This document shows positions 45,489 through 54,886 of a DNA stretch of 64,000 nucleotides, piece after piece. Position 1 is the first letter of the stretch; the number at the start of each line of letters is the position of its first letter. The position numbers and the translations under genes are program-made. Source of the stretch: Qipengyuania atrilutea. GTDB lineage: Bacteria; Pseudomonadota; Alphaproteobacteria; Sphingomonadales; Sphingomonadaceae. The notes below the pieces were generated by a model that worked only from the letters and a program-made list of their open reading frames with translations, was not told where the DNA came from and searched no databases. Location: positions 1-64,000 of the forward strand of contig NZ_JABWGV010000007.1 of the NCBI RefSeq assembly GCF_013370205.1, written 5' to 3'.

Positions 45489-46648
45489 GGAATACCAAAA
45501 TGAACCGCAAAAGACTGGCGATCATCGCCGGAATTGTCATACTTGTTTCGGCCTTGATGCTGATGTTCTGGCCTGACAGCCAGGTCGACACCCACGCGGA
45601 CGAAGAGGTCGCAGAGACAGAACTGCCCGAGGGGCTCGTGCTAATCGAGCAAGAGCAGATCCGCACCGCCGAGATCGAGGTCGCAGCGGTGCAAACGGGT
45701 GCCGCTGTCGAACTCGTATTTCCTGCAACGGTTGCGGCAAGTCCGACCGCCAGCGCACGCATCGATGCACGGGCTTCCGGTGTCGTGCGCAGCGTTGGCA
45801 AGACGCTTGGCGATTATGTCCGGCAGGGCGAGACCGTCGCTCGGATCGAAAGCGCCGATGCGGCTGCACTCGCTTCCCAGCTTAGTGCCGCCCGCGCCCG
45901 CGTAACCGAGCTTTCGGCGGCCTATGAACGGGAGCGCCGGCTATTCGAAGCCAACGTGACCGCACGCCAGGATCTCGAAGCGGCGCGCGCCAATCTTGAC
46001 GTTGCCCGTTCCGAACTGAACCGGTCGCAGGCGGCCGTCGCCGCGGCAGGCGTGAGCGGCGATGGACGCTCGCTCGCTGTCACCAGTCCGCTTTCGGGCC
46101 GTGTGACCGCCGCTCCAATCGTGCTCGGCTCGTTCGTCGACGCCGGGGAGGAGCTTTACAGCGTGGTCAATCCCAGCGGCTTGCAGATCGAGGTTGCGCT
46201 GCCTTCCGAAGATGCTTCACGCATCCAGCCTGGCGACGAGGCTGCGTTGATCCTCGGCGATGGAAGGGAGATCGGCGCTCGCGTCCGGTCGGTAACGCCT
46301 TCGCTCGATGCCGAGAGCCGTAGCGCGACAGCGGTTCTTACCTTGACGCGCGCCGTTCCCGGTCTGCAGCCCGGATCGTTCCTTCAGGCGCGTATTCGCC
46401 CCTCGGGCGAATTGGACCAGAGCCGTATCGCGGTACCCGAAGATGCTGTGCAGGTGCTCGAAGGACGCGATGTTGTCTTCGTGCGGACACGACGCGGATT
46501 TCAGGCTCGGGAGGTCGAGATCGGCAGCCGGTCTGCCGGAATGGTGACGATCCTCTCCGGGCTCGAGCCCGGTCAGCGGATCGCGACTGCCAATGCCTTC
46601 CTGTTGAAGTCCGAGCTCGAAAAGGAGGGCGCAGAACATGGCCATTGA
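45485..46648 (+). CDS. czcB: Heavy-metal RND periplasmic adaptor, CzcB-type
   Basis: One N-terminal membrane helix (AIIAGIVILVSALMLMFWP) is followed by an adaptor body: the lipoyl half motif near ARASGVVRSVGKTLGDYVRQGE, a helical hairpin, the second half SPLSGRVTAAPIVLGSFVDAG, and the barrel domain. Most of the C terminus lacks the Met/His-rich tails of some CusB proteins. The start overlaps czcC. The stop overlaps the start of the czcA gene by 11 bases. It connects the inner-membrane pump to the channel. Confidence 0.87.
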   Translation: MRNTKMNRKRLAIIAGIVILVSALMLMFWPDSQVDTHADEEVAETELPEGLVLIEQEQIRTAEIEVAAVQTGAAVELVFPATVAASPTASARIDARASGVVRSVGKTLGDYVRQGETVARIESADAAALASQLSAARARVTELSAAYERERRLFEANVTARQDLEAARANLDVARSELNRSQAAVAAAGVSGDGRSLAVTSPLSGRVTAAPIVLGSFVDAGEELYSVVNPSGLQIEVALPSEDASRIQPGDEAALILGDGREIGARVRSVTPSLDAESRSATAVLTLTRAVPGLQPGSFLQARIRPSGELDQSRIAVPEDAVQVLEGRDVVFVRTRRGFQAREVEIGSRSAGMVTILSGLEPGQRIATANAFLLKSELEKEGAEHGH

Positions 46649-49600
46649 TCAAACCACGGCATCTTCTCCCATGTCTTCGGACGAAGGTAGCCACCGTCAC
46701 GGCCCGATCGGAGTCATCCTCGATGTCGCCGTTCGTTTCCGCTGGGCGATCATCGTCCTGACCGTGTTCGCAGCGATCTACGGAGCGTTCAATCTGGTGC
46801 GCCTGCCGATCGACGCGGTTCCCGACATCACCAACACGCAGGTCCAGATCAACACCAGCGCTGCCGCGCTCTCACCTTCGCAGGTCGAGACGCAGGTGAC
46901 CTTCCCCATCGAAACCGGACTTGCCGGGATCGAAGGCCTGGAGATGACACGATCGATTTCGCGCAACGGCTTCAGCCAGGTCACCGCGATTTTCGAGGAG
47001 GGCACCGACCTCTACTTCGCCCGGCAGCAGGTGAACGAACGGCTCGCGCCGATTGGCGCTTCATTGCCCGAAGGAGCGGAGCCTACCATGGGGCCGATCT
47101 CCACCGGCCTTGGCGAAGTGCTGATGTATACGATCGAGTATGAGCATCCCGGTGGCAAGGGTGCGACCACTGGTGGCCGCACAGGCTGGCAGTCCGATGG
47201 CAGCTTCATCACCGAACGCGGCGACCGCCTCGAGAGTGAGGTGGCTAAGGCGGCCTATCTGCGCACTGTGCAGGATTGGGTGGTCGCGCCGTTGATGCGC
47301 TCGATCGACGGCGTGGCCGGCGTGGATTCGATTGGCGGGTTCGAAAAGCAATTCCTTGTTCAGCCCGATCCGGCACGTCTCACCGGCTATGGCCTGTCAT
47401 TCGACTCACTCATCGATGCTCTAGAAGCCGCCAATCTGGCGGCAGGCGCCAATTTCGTCGATCGTGCCGACGAAGCCCTGCTTGTCCGCGTGGACGCGAG
47501 GCTGGGCAGCATTGCCGACATCGAAGAAGCCGTCATTGCGACCCGCGAGGGCGTGCCCATCCGCATCGGCGATGTGGCCGATGTGGAGATCGGCGGCGAC
47601 CTGCGAACCGGTGCTGCTTCACTGAACGGTGAAGAGGCGGTGGTGGGAACCGTGTTGATGCGCGCGGGCGAGAACAGCCGGACCGTTGCGGCTGGTGCTG
47701 CCGAGAGACTTGAAGAGGTCCGCGCATCGCTTCCGGACGGAGTTGTCGCTGAGATTGTCTACAATCGTTCCTCACTAGTCGATGCGACGATCTCCACCGT
47801 CGAAAAGAACCTGCTCGAAGGCGCATTGCTCGTGATCGCCGTCCTGTTCCTCTTGCTCGGCAATATCCGCGCCGCCATAATCACCGCACTGGTCATTCCC
47901 GTTTCGATGCTGATGGCAGCGGTGGGGATGAACCGGCTTGGTGTCTCAGGTAATCTGATGAGCCTGGGCGCGCTCGACTTCGGGCTGATCGTCGATGGTG
48001 CGGTCATCATTGTCGAGAACAGCGTCGCCCGGCTTGCGGCCCGGCAACATCGCGAAGGACGCTTGCTTACCTTGGGTGAGCGGCTGACCGAAACGCGTCT
48101 CGCAGCGCAGGAAATGATCAAACCGACCGTCTACGGTCAGGCGATTATCTTCCTCGTCTTCGCGCCGCTGCTGACCTTTACCGGGGTCGAGGGCAAGACG
48201 TTCTCGCCCATGGCGATCACGATGATGCTCGCGCTGGCTTCGGCCTTCGTTCTTTCATTGACCTTCGTGCCAGCGATGATTGCGGTCCTGCTCAACAAGA
48301 AGCTGACCGAAAAGGAGGTGAAGCCCATTCGCTGGGCCAAAGAGCGCTACGGTCCCGCCGTGCGCAAGGTCATTGCGCGGCCCTGGCCGATGATTGGTGC
48401 CGGGGTTGGTCTCTTCACAGTAGCGGTTTTTGTGTTCGGCTTTCTGGGCAGCGAGTTCACCCCGCAGCTCGATGAACGCGACATCGCGGTGCAATCCTTG
48501 CGCATCCCCTCGACATCGCTCGAACGCTCGCTGGCGATGCAGCGGCGGGTCGAAGACCGGCTCGAAGAGTTTCCCCAAGTTGATCTTGTGTTCTCACGGA
48601 CGGGCACGGCCGAAGTCGCCAGCGATCCAATGCCCCCCAATGCTTCGGACGCTTATGTCATCCTGAAGCCTCGCGACGAATGGCCCGATCCCGATTTGCC
48701 GAAAGATGAGCTTGTTGGTGAAATGGAAAGCGCGCTCGGAGGCCTCATCGGCAATCTCTACGAGTTCAGCCAGCCTATCGAGCTGCGCTTCAACGAGCTG
48801 ATCGCCGGTGTGCGCGGCGATGTCGCGGTCAAGCTCTACGGCGATGACCTCACTGCGCTCACCGAAGCTGCGGGCGAGGTCGCGGGCGTGCTTGGAGGTG
48901 TCGAAGGCGCCGCGGACGTGAAGGTGCAGCAGGTGACCGGCTTTCCTACGCTGGACATCGCCTTCGATCGCCCGACCATCGCGCGCTATGGTCTGACCGT
49001 CGAGGAAGTGGCACAGTCGGTTGCTATCGCGCTCGGCGGGCGGCCAGCAGGACTGGTGTTCGAGGGCGATCGCCGTTTCGATGTTGTCGTGCGCCTCGAG
49101 GATGCTACGCGCGACGATTTCGACCAGCTCGGCGCGCTCCCGATCGTGCTTGAAAACGGGGTCACCGTTCCTTTGCGGACATTGGCCGATTTTCAGGTCG
49201 TCGATGGCCTTGCCGAGGTTCGGCGAGAGCAGGGCCGAAGGCTTGTGATCGTCTCGGCCAACGTACGCGAGCGCGATCTCGGCTCCTTTGTTGAGGAAGC
49301 GCAGGAAAGGGTTTCGACCGGCGTCGATATGCCGCCGGCCTCCTTCATCGAATGGGGCGGACAGTATCAGAACCTGCAGGAAGCGCAGGCGCGGCTCACC
49401 ATCGTCGTCCCGATTGCCTTCGCTCTGGTTCTCCTCTTGCTGTTCATGGCTTTGGGTGGATGGGTTCCAGCGCTTGCCGTGTTCAGTGCCATTCCCATGG
49501 CCTTGGCTGGCGGGGTGTTCGCTCTGGCGCTGCGAGGCTTGCCATTCTCGGTGTCGGCAGCGGTCGGCTTTATCGCGCTTTCCGGCGTGGCGGTGCTCAA

Positions 49601-49967
49601 CGGTCTCGTCATGATGACCGCGATCCGGCAGCGACTCGACAGCGGGATGTCACTGGATGAGGCGATTGCCGATGGCGCGCTGGCGCGACTGCGACCGGTG
49701 CTCATGACCGCGTTGGTGGCGTCGCTGGGTTTTGTGCCGATGGCGATTGCCACAGGAACAGGTGCTGAGGTGCAACGTCCCTTGGCTACGGTGGTTATCG
49801 GCGGGCTGATCACAGCCACTGCGCTCACGCTGTTCGTTTTGCCAGCGATCGCTCGCCTGGTACTCGATGATGGCAAGGAGAAGCGAAGCTGGCGCCAAAG
49901 ATGGTGGGACCGCCTGCGTCGCAACGTCACGCCTGAGGAACGTAAAGAACTTCGGGATGTTACTTGA
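46638..49967 (+). CDS. czcA: Heavy-metal RND transporter, CzcA/CusA-type
   Basis: This 1,109-residue pump has the heavy-metal signature LGALDFGLIVDGAVIIVEN in transmembrane helix 4, the segment that separates HME-RND pumps from multidrug ones, and the two periplasmic loops. The C-terminal half ends with cytoplasmic basic and acidic residues. The N terminus begins with a cytoplasmic stretch containing HRHG. The metal-binding Met triad of CusA is not evident by eye, so Co/Zn/Cd (Czc) or related ions are more likely than Cu/Ag, with modest confidence. It forms the pump of the tripartite system. Confidence 0.9.
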   Translation: MAIDQTTASSPMSSDEGSHRHGPIGVILDVAVRFRWAIIVLTVFAAIYGAFNLVRLPIDAVPDITNTQVQINTSAAALSPSQVETQVTFPIETGLAGIEGLEMTRSISRNGFSQVTAIFEEGTDLYFARQQVNERLAPIGASLPEGAEPTMGPISTGLGEVLMYTIEYEHPGGKGATTGGRTGWQSDGSFITERGDRLESEVAKAAYLRTVQDWVVAPLMRSIDGVAGVDSIGGFEKQFLVQPDPARLTGYGLSFDSLIDALEAANLAAGANFVDRADEALLVRVDARLGSIADIEEAVIATREGVPIRIGDVADVEIGGDLRTGAASLNGEEAVVGTVLMRAGENSRTVAAGAAERLEEVRASLPDGVVAEIVYNRSSLVDATISTVEKNLLEGALLVIAVLFLLLGNIRAAIITALVIPVSMLMAAVGMNRLGVSGNLMSLGALDFGLIVDGAVIIVENSVARLAARQHREGRLLTLGERLTETRLAAQEMIKPTVYGQAIIFLVFAPLLTFTGVEGKTFSPMAITMMLALASAFVLSLTFVPAMIAVLLNKKLTEKEVKPIRWAKERYGPAVRKVIARPWPMIGAGVGLFTVAVFVFGFLGSEFTPQLDERDIAVQSLRIPSTSLERSLAMQRRVEDRLEEFPQVDLVFSRTGTAEVASDPMPPNASDAYVILKPRDEWPDPDLPKDELVGEMESALGGLIGNLYEFSQPIELRFNELIAGVRGDVAVKLYGDDLTALTEAAGEVAGVLGGVEGAADVKVQQVTGFPTLDIAFDRPTIARYGLTVEEVAQSVAIALGGRPAGLVFEGDRRFDVVVRLEDATRDDFDQLGALPIVLENGVTVPLRTLADFQVVDGLAEVRREQGRRLVIVSANVRERDLGSFVEEAQERVSTGVDMPPASFIEWGGQYQNLQEAQARLTIVVPIAFALVLLLLFMALGGWVPALAVFSAIPMALAGGVFALALRGLPFSVSAAVGFIALSGVAVLNGLVMMTAIRQRLDSGMSLDEAIADGALARLRPVLMTALVASLGFVPMAIATGTGAEVQRPLATVVIGGLITATALTLFVLPAIARLVLDDGKEKRSWRQRWWDRLRRNVTPEERKELRDVT

Positions 49968-50407
49968 AGGGGAGGGCTAATTGAAGTTAGCTAGGTCAAT
50001 TTGTCTGCCTCAGATCGCTTCGGGACTGACAAGTCTCGAAGCGATCCGGTATCGGACTCAATTGCGGGCGCGCGGAGCCTCGGCAGAACGCCCGGCTGCG
50101 ATACGGGCACGGCGTGGGTGTTTTTCGCCGATGGCTTCTATGCAGAGGTGCAACCTTCGGACGGTGATCTGTCCGCTGTCGGCATCTGGCGCGATGAGGG
50201 TGAGGCCATCGCATATACCATGACCATAAGCCCTTCGAACGGCATGCGCGGCCAATGCAAGTGCGCCATCTTACGATCGAAGATTGTAGCCCGGGACGGC
50301 CCTTCACCTGCAACTATCGAGGTTTCGAGCGCATCTTTTACCGCTGTCCAGAGGACGCGCCAAAGCCGCTCGACGGTCGCGCGGAACATTCAAGAGGAGA
50401 AATCGCC
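49968..50407. other. Gap with an unexplained open frame
   Basis: Between czcA and the SpoIIAA-like gene there are 440 bases. One frame (from about 50001) reads a plausible protein-like stretch, GTAWVFFADGFYAEVQPSDG and IWRDEGEAIAYTM, but its start lacks a good ribosome-binding site, and it continues into the next gene in the wrong frame. I do not call it a gene. The stretch 50393-50407 supplies GAGGAG for the next gene. Confidence 0.35.
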
Positions 50408-50779
50408 ATGCTCACCGCAATCGAAGATAACGGTCTGTTGCTCATCAGGGCGGACGGAACGCTTTCCGATAGCGACTATGACCGCTTCGTTCCGTTTTTC
50501 GAGCGCGTCGCGGCGCGAGTTCCTGGGACGGTTCCGATGCTTATCGAACTTGCTCCCGACTTTTCTGGCTGGGATATGGGCGGTCTCTGGCGCGACCTGA
50601 AATTCGATGCGAAGCACAAGGACAGCTTCGGCCGGATCGCGATGGTCGGCGATAGTAGTTGGGAAGAGTGGGGCACCAAGCTTTTCGATCCGCTATTCCG
50701 CGCGGAGATGAGGTTTTTCACACCTGTCGAGCGGGTTGCCGCCGAAAGCTGGGCGAGAGACGGAAGGAATGCGTCATGA
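50408..50779 (+). CDS. SpoIIAA-like (STAS-related) protein
   Basis: A 123-residue soluble protein with the pattern of SpoIIAA-like proteins (LLLIRADGTLSDSDYDRF at the start, MLIELAPDFSGWDMGGLWRD in the middle, and AMVGDSSWEEWG and FFTPVERVAAESWA at the end). These small proteins of unknown role bind lipids or nucleotides in some family members. Its ATG follows GAGGAG and its stop overlaps the next CDF gene start by four bases (ATGA), so it is co-translated with the transporters. Its job in metal efflux is unknown. Confidence 0.7.
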   Translation: MLTAIEDNGLLLIRADGTLSDSDYDRFVPFFERVAARVPGTVPMLIELAPDFSGWDMGGLWRDLKFDAKHKDSFGRIAMVGDSSWEEWGTKLFDPLFRAEMRFFTPVERVAAESWARDGRNAS

Positions 50780-51405
50780 GCGGCGAAGGCGAACTCAACC
50801 TCGATTCGGCCGAAAAGCGCCGCACTCTCTGGATCGTTTTCTGGCTCAATGTGGCGATTGCGATAGGGTTTTTCATCACCGGGGTAATCGGCGATTCCAA
50901 CGCGCTGATTGCCAATGGGCTCGACAATTCGTCGGACGCGATTGTCTATGCATTGAGCCTGCTTGCGCTCACCCGCTCCCGGGTCTGGAAGCGCGGAGCC
51001 GCGCGTTTTTCCGGGGTCATGCTGCTTGTGTTCGCAGGCGGTGTGATTCTCGATGCCATCCGGCGCTTCATGGAGGGTTCGGATCCGATCGGCGGCGTCA
51101 TGATGGTGATGGCGCTGGTTGCCGGTGCGGTGAACCTCTGGTGCCTTTACCTGCTGAAACGTTTGCAGAATAAGGATGTCAATTTACGTGCAGCCACCAC
51201 GTTCAGTTTGAATGATTTCGTTTCGAACGGCGGGATTATCATAGCGGGTATCGTAGTGTTTTTCACCGGATCGAATTGGCCCGATCTCGTCGTCGGGATC
51301 GGTGTGGCCTGCATAGCGATCTACGGCGGCATCGAGATCCTGCGCGATGCGCATATGGACATCCATGAGGAAGAGGGCACAGAGCACGAGGGCTGGCGCA
51401 AGTGA
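50776..51405 (+). CDS. Cation diffusion facilitator family transporter
   Basis: The protein has the CDF N-terminal domain with IGDSNALIANGLDNSSDAIV in helix 2 and TFSLNDFVSNGGIIIAG in helix 5, which replace the classical HxxxD motifs by DN/ND pairs. It is 209 residues long and ends in HMDIHEEEGTEHEG, a His/Glu-rich tail. It lacks the C-terminal cytoplasmic domain of CzcD. Overlaps bind it to both neighbours (ATGA upstream; GTGA downstream). It should move divalent cations across the inner membrane by proton exchange. Confidence 0.82.
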   Translation: MSGEGELNLDSAEKRRTLWIVFWLNVAIAIGFFITGVIGDSNALIANGLDNSSDAIVYALSLLALTRSRVWKRGAARFSGVMLLVFAGGVILDAIRRFMEGSDPIGGVMMVMALVAGAVNLWCLYLLKRLQNKDVNLRAATTFSLNDFVSNGGIIIAGIVVFFTGSNWPDLVVGIGVACIAIYGGIEILRDAHMDIHEEEGTEHEGWRK

Positions 51406-52424
51406 TCGCGGTCTGGGCAGCGGTTCTCCTCGCCGCCGTCTGGGCCGCTCATTGGGGCGCGGAACGCCTGTCCGCACCGCTCAAGAAATTACGCAAGCAA
51501 TGGGGGTTCTCCGTCGCGGCGGGGGGCTCCTTTTTAGGTCTAGCCGCCGCTTCGCCAGAGATGGGCATCAATGTGACGAGCGCTGCTCGTGATGTGTCCG
51601 ATATCGGCCTTGGCGCCATGCTGGGTTCGACCGTTCTGGTGATTCCGGTGATCGTGACGACCGCTTATCTGGCGACCCGTAAAGGGGCCCTTGAAGGTGC
51701 TGACAAGGAGCACAAGAAGCATCGTCGTGATCATTACGTCGCGGTCGATAAGGGGGCTCTTACCGTCCAGGCGCTGCCTTACCTGGCGATCCTCGCGGTC
51801 TTCGCTCTACTGACGCTTCCCGCCCCTTGGCGCGGGTTGCAGCCGATCGATGGATGGCTGCTGCTGATCGCGTATCTCGCCTATCTCCTTCAGGCTCTCG
51901 TTCGGGGCCGAGAGAAGGGAGAGGAGGTAGAGTGGAGTCTAAAGGAGAAATGGATGGCCATAGCGGGCGTCGGCGCCCTGGCGGTCGGGGCCTACTTCAC
52001 CGTATTCTCGACCGAAAGGATCGTGAGCGCACTCGGCATCCCGAATATCGTCGGCGGTCTTTTCATCACTGCCGCCGTCGCATCGCTGCCCGAGGTGTTC
52101 ACGACCTGGAGCGTCGCGCGCTCCGGTCAGGTGACCTCCGCCAGCACAAGCGTGATCGGCGACCATGTCGTGACCATGACGCTCGCCTTCATCCCGCTCA
52201 CCATCATCGGAACGCCGATCGAGAATTTTCAACTCTTCTGGGTCAGTCTCGCGTTCGTCGTGCTGATGGCCGCGCTATACGCTCTCTTTCTTTCGTTGGG
52301 AGACGAAGAGAAAAGAGGCTTTGGTCGATGGCACATCTTCGCGTTCTGGGCAGCCAATGCGGCTTTTATTGCCGTAATATTCCTGTGGGTGAAGCCTTTG
52401 CAAGTCTCCGGAGGAGCCGGATGA
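51402..52424 (+). CDS. CaCA-family cation/Ca2+ exchanger-like membrane protein
   Basis: Two inverted repeats of the family can be seen: GGSFLGLAAASPEMGINVTS in the first half (the alpha-1 repeat with the conserved SPE) and VASLPEVFTTW plus STSVIGDHVVTMT in the second. About ten membrane helices fit 340 residues. The central cytoplasmic loop is charged (EHKKHRRDH). Members exchange Ca2+, or other divalent cations, for Na+ or H+. The start is a GTG overlapping the previous stop (GTGA). Its place between two CDF transporters suggests it also moves divalent metal ions. Confidence 0.8.
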   Translation: MIAVWAAVLLAAVWAAHWGAERLSAPLKKLRKQWGFSVAAGGSFLGLAAASPEMGINVTSAARDVSDIGLGAMLGSTVLVIPVIVTTAYLATRKGALEGADKEHKKHRRDHYVAVDKGALTVQALPYLAILAVFALLTLPAPWRGLQPIDGWLLLIAYLAYLLQALVRGREKGEEVEWSLKEKWMAIAGVGALAVGAYFTVFSTERIVSALGIPNIVGGLFITAAVASLPEVFTTWSVARSGQVTSASTSVIGDHVVTMTLAFIPLTIIGTPIENFQLFWVSLAFVVLMAALYALFLSLGDEEKRGFGRWHIFAFWAANAAFIAVIFLWVKPLQVSGGAG

Positions 52425-52600
52425 GCAATGACAACCGAGATCAGGGTGAACGGAGCGGCCATAGCCACCGCGAAGAGGATCATGACGATCAGCCCTTGCT
52501 TATGAGGACATCTCCCCGAAAAGATTTTGATGGAGATTTGCCTGTCGCGCGGAAGAAAGTCGCAGACGAACTTCCGGCGGTACGGGGTTTGAAAAGCTAA
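52421..52600 (+). CDS. His/Asp-rich microprotein (59 aa)
   Basis: A 59-residue hydrophilic frame starts at an ATG overlapping the exchanger stop, behind GGAGGAG. Residues 11-24 read RSGHSHREEDHDDQ, a candidate metal-binding stretch. The rest is charged and ends in a TAA that overlaps the next ATG (TAATG). I recognise no domain. Tight coupling on both sides suggests it is translated. A metal chaperone or buffer role is inferred. Confidence 0.6.
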   Translation: MSNDNRDQGERSGHSHREEDHDDQPLLMRTSPRKDFDGDLPVARKKVADELPAVRGLKS

Positions 52601-53487
52601 TGAGCCTTTTCGACACTATCTTTGAGACACAAAGCCGATCGCATGTTTTGCTTCTTGCGATATTCGCAAGCACCGGCTTGGTCGTAGGGACGTTGTGGGT
52701 CGAACGTGTGGGGGCGGGATTGCGCCGGTCCGATCTGTTGTATCCTGCTGCTGCGGGCGTTCTGTTTGCGACCGCTGCGCTAGCGGTTACGCCGTTCGTC
52801 CAATCGGCAGTCGACAGCTGGGCCATCCCTGTGCTCTTTTTGCTCGGTGGAGGAGCCTATGTTCTTCTGTGCAAGGCAGCCGGCTATCTCAGAGGCCGTT
52901 TCGCGGACGGCAAAAGAAAGCAGCATGATCATGACGAGGATTTGTCCAATGTTGCTGTATCGTCGATCTTCTCCATCGTCGATCTGATCGGCTATGGTTT
53001 GACCCTCGGTATTGCAGCAGCCGCTTCCGTGACTTTGGCAATAGTCACCGCGGCAGGGTTGGCCATGGCGAATGTCTTGGTCAGTCGTCAGATTGGCTCC
53101 AGGTTCATAGCCGCTAGCTCAAGCCGAATGGACCGCATCGCGCTACAGGTCGGTCTCGCTCTGGCCTTCATCGGTTCTGCGCTGTTGGCATTCTGGATGG
53201 TACACAGTGTCGATAGTTTCGGGCTGCCTTGGCTCCTCACCGTCCTTGCAGGGTTGCTCCTGGCTGCGGCGGTAAGAGCTTTGCTTCTTCATCAAGCGGC
53301 ACACACAGCGGGGCACTTCAAATCGCTTCTTGTTTTTCTCGTCGGGTTCGCCCTTCTCGCACTCATTTTCGCCGGGCTTGATGAATTATCAGACGCGGTG
53401 GATCTTCCGAATTCGGGTTTGGAGCATCCCGCAGAGCGACCGGCAGTCGCGTTTAGCATTGAACCCTTCACAATGGGACGCGAGTAA
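52600..53487 (+). CDS. Multi-helix membrane protein, possible ZIP-like transporter
   Basis: The 295-residue protein has about eight hydrophobic helices. A His/Asp-rich loop, KRKQHDHDEDL, lies between helices 3 and 4, a place where ZIP-like transporters carry His-rich loops. No signature such as HNxPEG can be read, so the ZIP assignment is only structural. It starts on the TAATG overlap with the preceding microprotein and its stop overlaps the following CDF start in the same way. Its position in the middle of four metal transporters supports a role in divalent metal movement, but the family is unknown. Confidence 0.6.
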   Translation: MSLFDTIFETQSRSHVLLLAIFASTGLVVGTLWVERVGAGLRRSDLLYPAAAGVLFATAALAVTPFVQSAVDSWAIPVLFLLGGGAYVLLCKAAGYLRGRFADGKRKQHDHDEDLSNVAVSSIFSIVDLIGYGLTLGIAAAASVTLAIVTAAGLAMANVLVSRQIGSRFIAASSSRMDRIALQVGLALAFIGSALLAFWMVHSVDSFGLPWLLTVLAGLLLAAAVRALLLHQAAHTAGHFKSLLVFLVGFALLALIFAGLDELSDAVDLPNSGLEHPAERPAVAFSIEPFTMGRE

Positions 53488-54446
53488 TGGAGCAATCCCA
53501 CGGTCACGCCGGACATAGTCACGGCGAAGAAAATCTCAGCGATCGCCAGCTGATCTTTGCAGTGGCGATCAACGTTTTGCTTACAGTTGCCCAAATCATT
53601 GGCGGGATCGTCTCAGGGTCGCTCGCGCTCATAGCCGACGCCTTGCACAATTTCAGCGATGCGGCTTCGCTTGGCCTGGCCTGGTTCGCGCGCAAAATCG
53701 GGCGGCGACCCGCCGACAAACTTATGACCTTCGGTTATGCGCAAGGCGAAGTCGTCGCCGCACTCATCAACCTCACGACGCTGCTTATCATCGGCTTCTA
53801 CCTGTTGGTGGAGGCAATCAACCGGTTCGCCGATCCCCAACCGGTCGAGGGATGGACCGTCATAGGCGTGGCGGGCATAGCGCTGGTCATCGATCTGGTG
53901 ACTGCCTTCATCGTCTATCGCGGTTCGCATGACAGCATCAACATGAAGGCGGCCTTTCTGCACAACGTCTCCGATGCTCTCGCGTCGGTCGGTGTGATCG
54001 TTGCTGGCGCGCTGATCCTGCTATACGATCTCTACATCGCGGATCTGATCATCACCCTAATCATCGCCGGTTATGTCATCTGGCAGGGGGTGACCCTGAT
54101 GCCGCGGACAGTCCGGCTCTTGATGGGCGCGGTTCCCGACGAGCTGGAGTTTGATCGGATCGTTTTGGCACTCGAAAAGTTGGATGGGATCGACGGAGTA
54201 CATCATGTTCATGTTTGGTCGATCGGCGAGCATCACCGGGCGCTGGAAACGCATGTAACCCCTGAAGGCGCTTCACTTGAGCAATTCGAGAAAGTGAAGG
54301 GCCGGGCTAGGTCGATGTTGAAAGAAGAATTTCAAATTGAGCATGCGACATTCGAAGCGTGCTTTGAAACGGACTGCGAAGCCGATCTCGTTCCCGCGCA
54401 TCAAACCGCACATCCGCATGAAGTTGGCGGACCCCATCAGCCTTAG
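53487..54446 (+). CDS. czcD: CDF transporter, CzcD/ZnT-type with full C-terminal domain
   Basis: The N terminus HSHGEEN is His-rich (HGHAGHSHG). Helix 2 has ALIADALHNFSDAASL with the HxxxD metal site; helix 5 has KAAFLHNVSDALASVG with a second HxxxD. After six helices comes a cytoplasmic C-terminal domain with GVHHVHVWSIGEHHRALETH, the dimerising domain of CzcD. It is the most canonical of the four CDF proteins in the window. It probably removes Zn, Cd or Co from the cytoplasm. Confidence 0.88.
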   Translation: MEQSHGHAGHSHGEENLSDRQLIFAVAINVLLTVAQIIGGIVSGSLALIADALHNFSDAASLGLAWFARKIGRRPADKLMTFGYAQGEVVAALINLTTLLIIGFYLLVEAINRFADPQPVEGWTVIGVAGIALVIDLVTAFIVYRGSHDSINMKAAFLHNVSDALASVGVIVAGALILLYDLYIADLIITLIIAGYVIWQGVTLMPRTVRLLMGAVPDELEFDRIVLALEKLDGIDGVHHVHVWSIGEHHRALETHVTPEGASLEQFEKVKGRARSMLKEEFQIEHATFEACFETDCEADLVPAHQTAHPHEVGGPHQP

Positions 54447-54886
54447 ATTTGTGTGCGTATTCGATGACGTCTGCAGACCACGATAATTGCTGAAAAACCG
54501 GAAACCCGGGCCGTCAAAGCTCGGCCGCAAGGTTTGGGTGCGTACGAGTGTTCGTTGAACAACCCTAACTCAGGCTTGCGAGGATTGTCGGGCTTGCCAT
54601 CGGCCTGGCCCTGCTCGTGCAAAAAGGACCGCGCTGCGCAAGGTGTTAAATGCGTTGCAGTTGCTCGGTTACAAAGGAAAACAGCCGACCGCAGGCTTAC
54701 TCTTTGAAGCTCAGGTAAATCACCACATCCTTGCCTCATCGGTGTCGCAAATCCCCCGCGCTGCGCTGCACAGCTACGCGCACGAGCGCTACCGAGAAGT
54801 TTTCCCAAAGCGTGTTTTTGCTCTTGCGAGGCAATCGCAATAAGGTTAGGGCCCGGATTTCCACACTCGGAGAACAGGAAGTTTTT
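54447..54886. other. Gap without a convincing gene
   Basis: This 440-base interval lies between the czcD-type gene and the TonB-receptor gene. Short frames exist but none has a domain or a clear start. The GAACAGG sequence before 54887 is the receptor ribosome site. I found no clear Fur box. Confidence 0.4.

Noticed and set aside
54643-54843. Open frame of 66 residues before the TonB receptor
   Set aside because: No ribosome-binding site, no family feature and no overlap with neighbours; probably chance.
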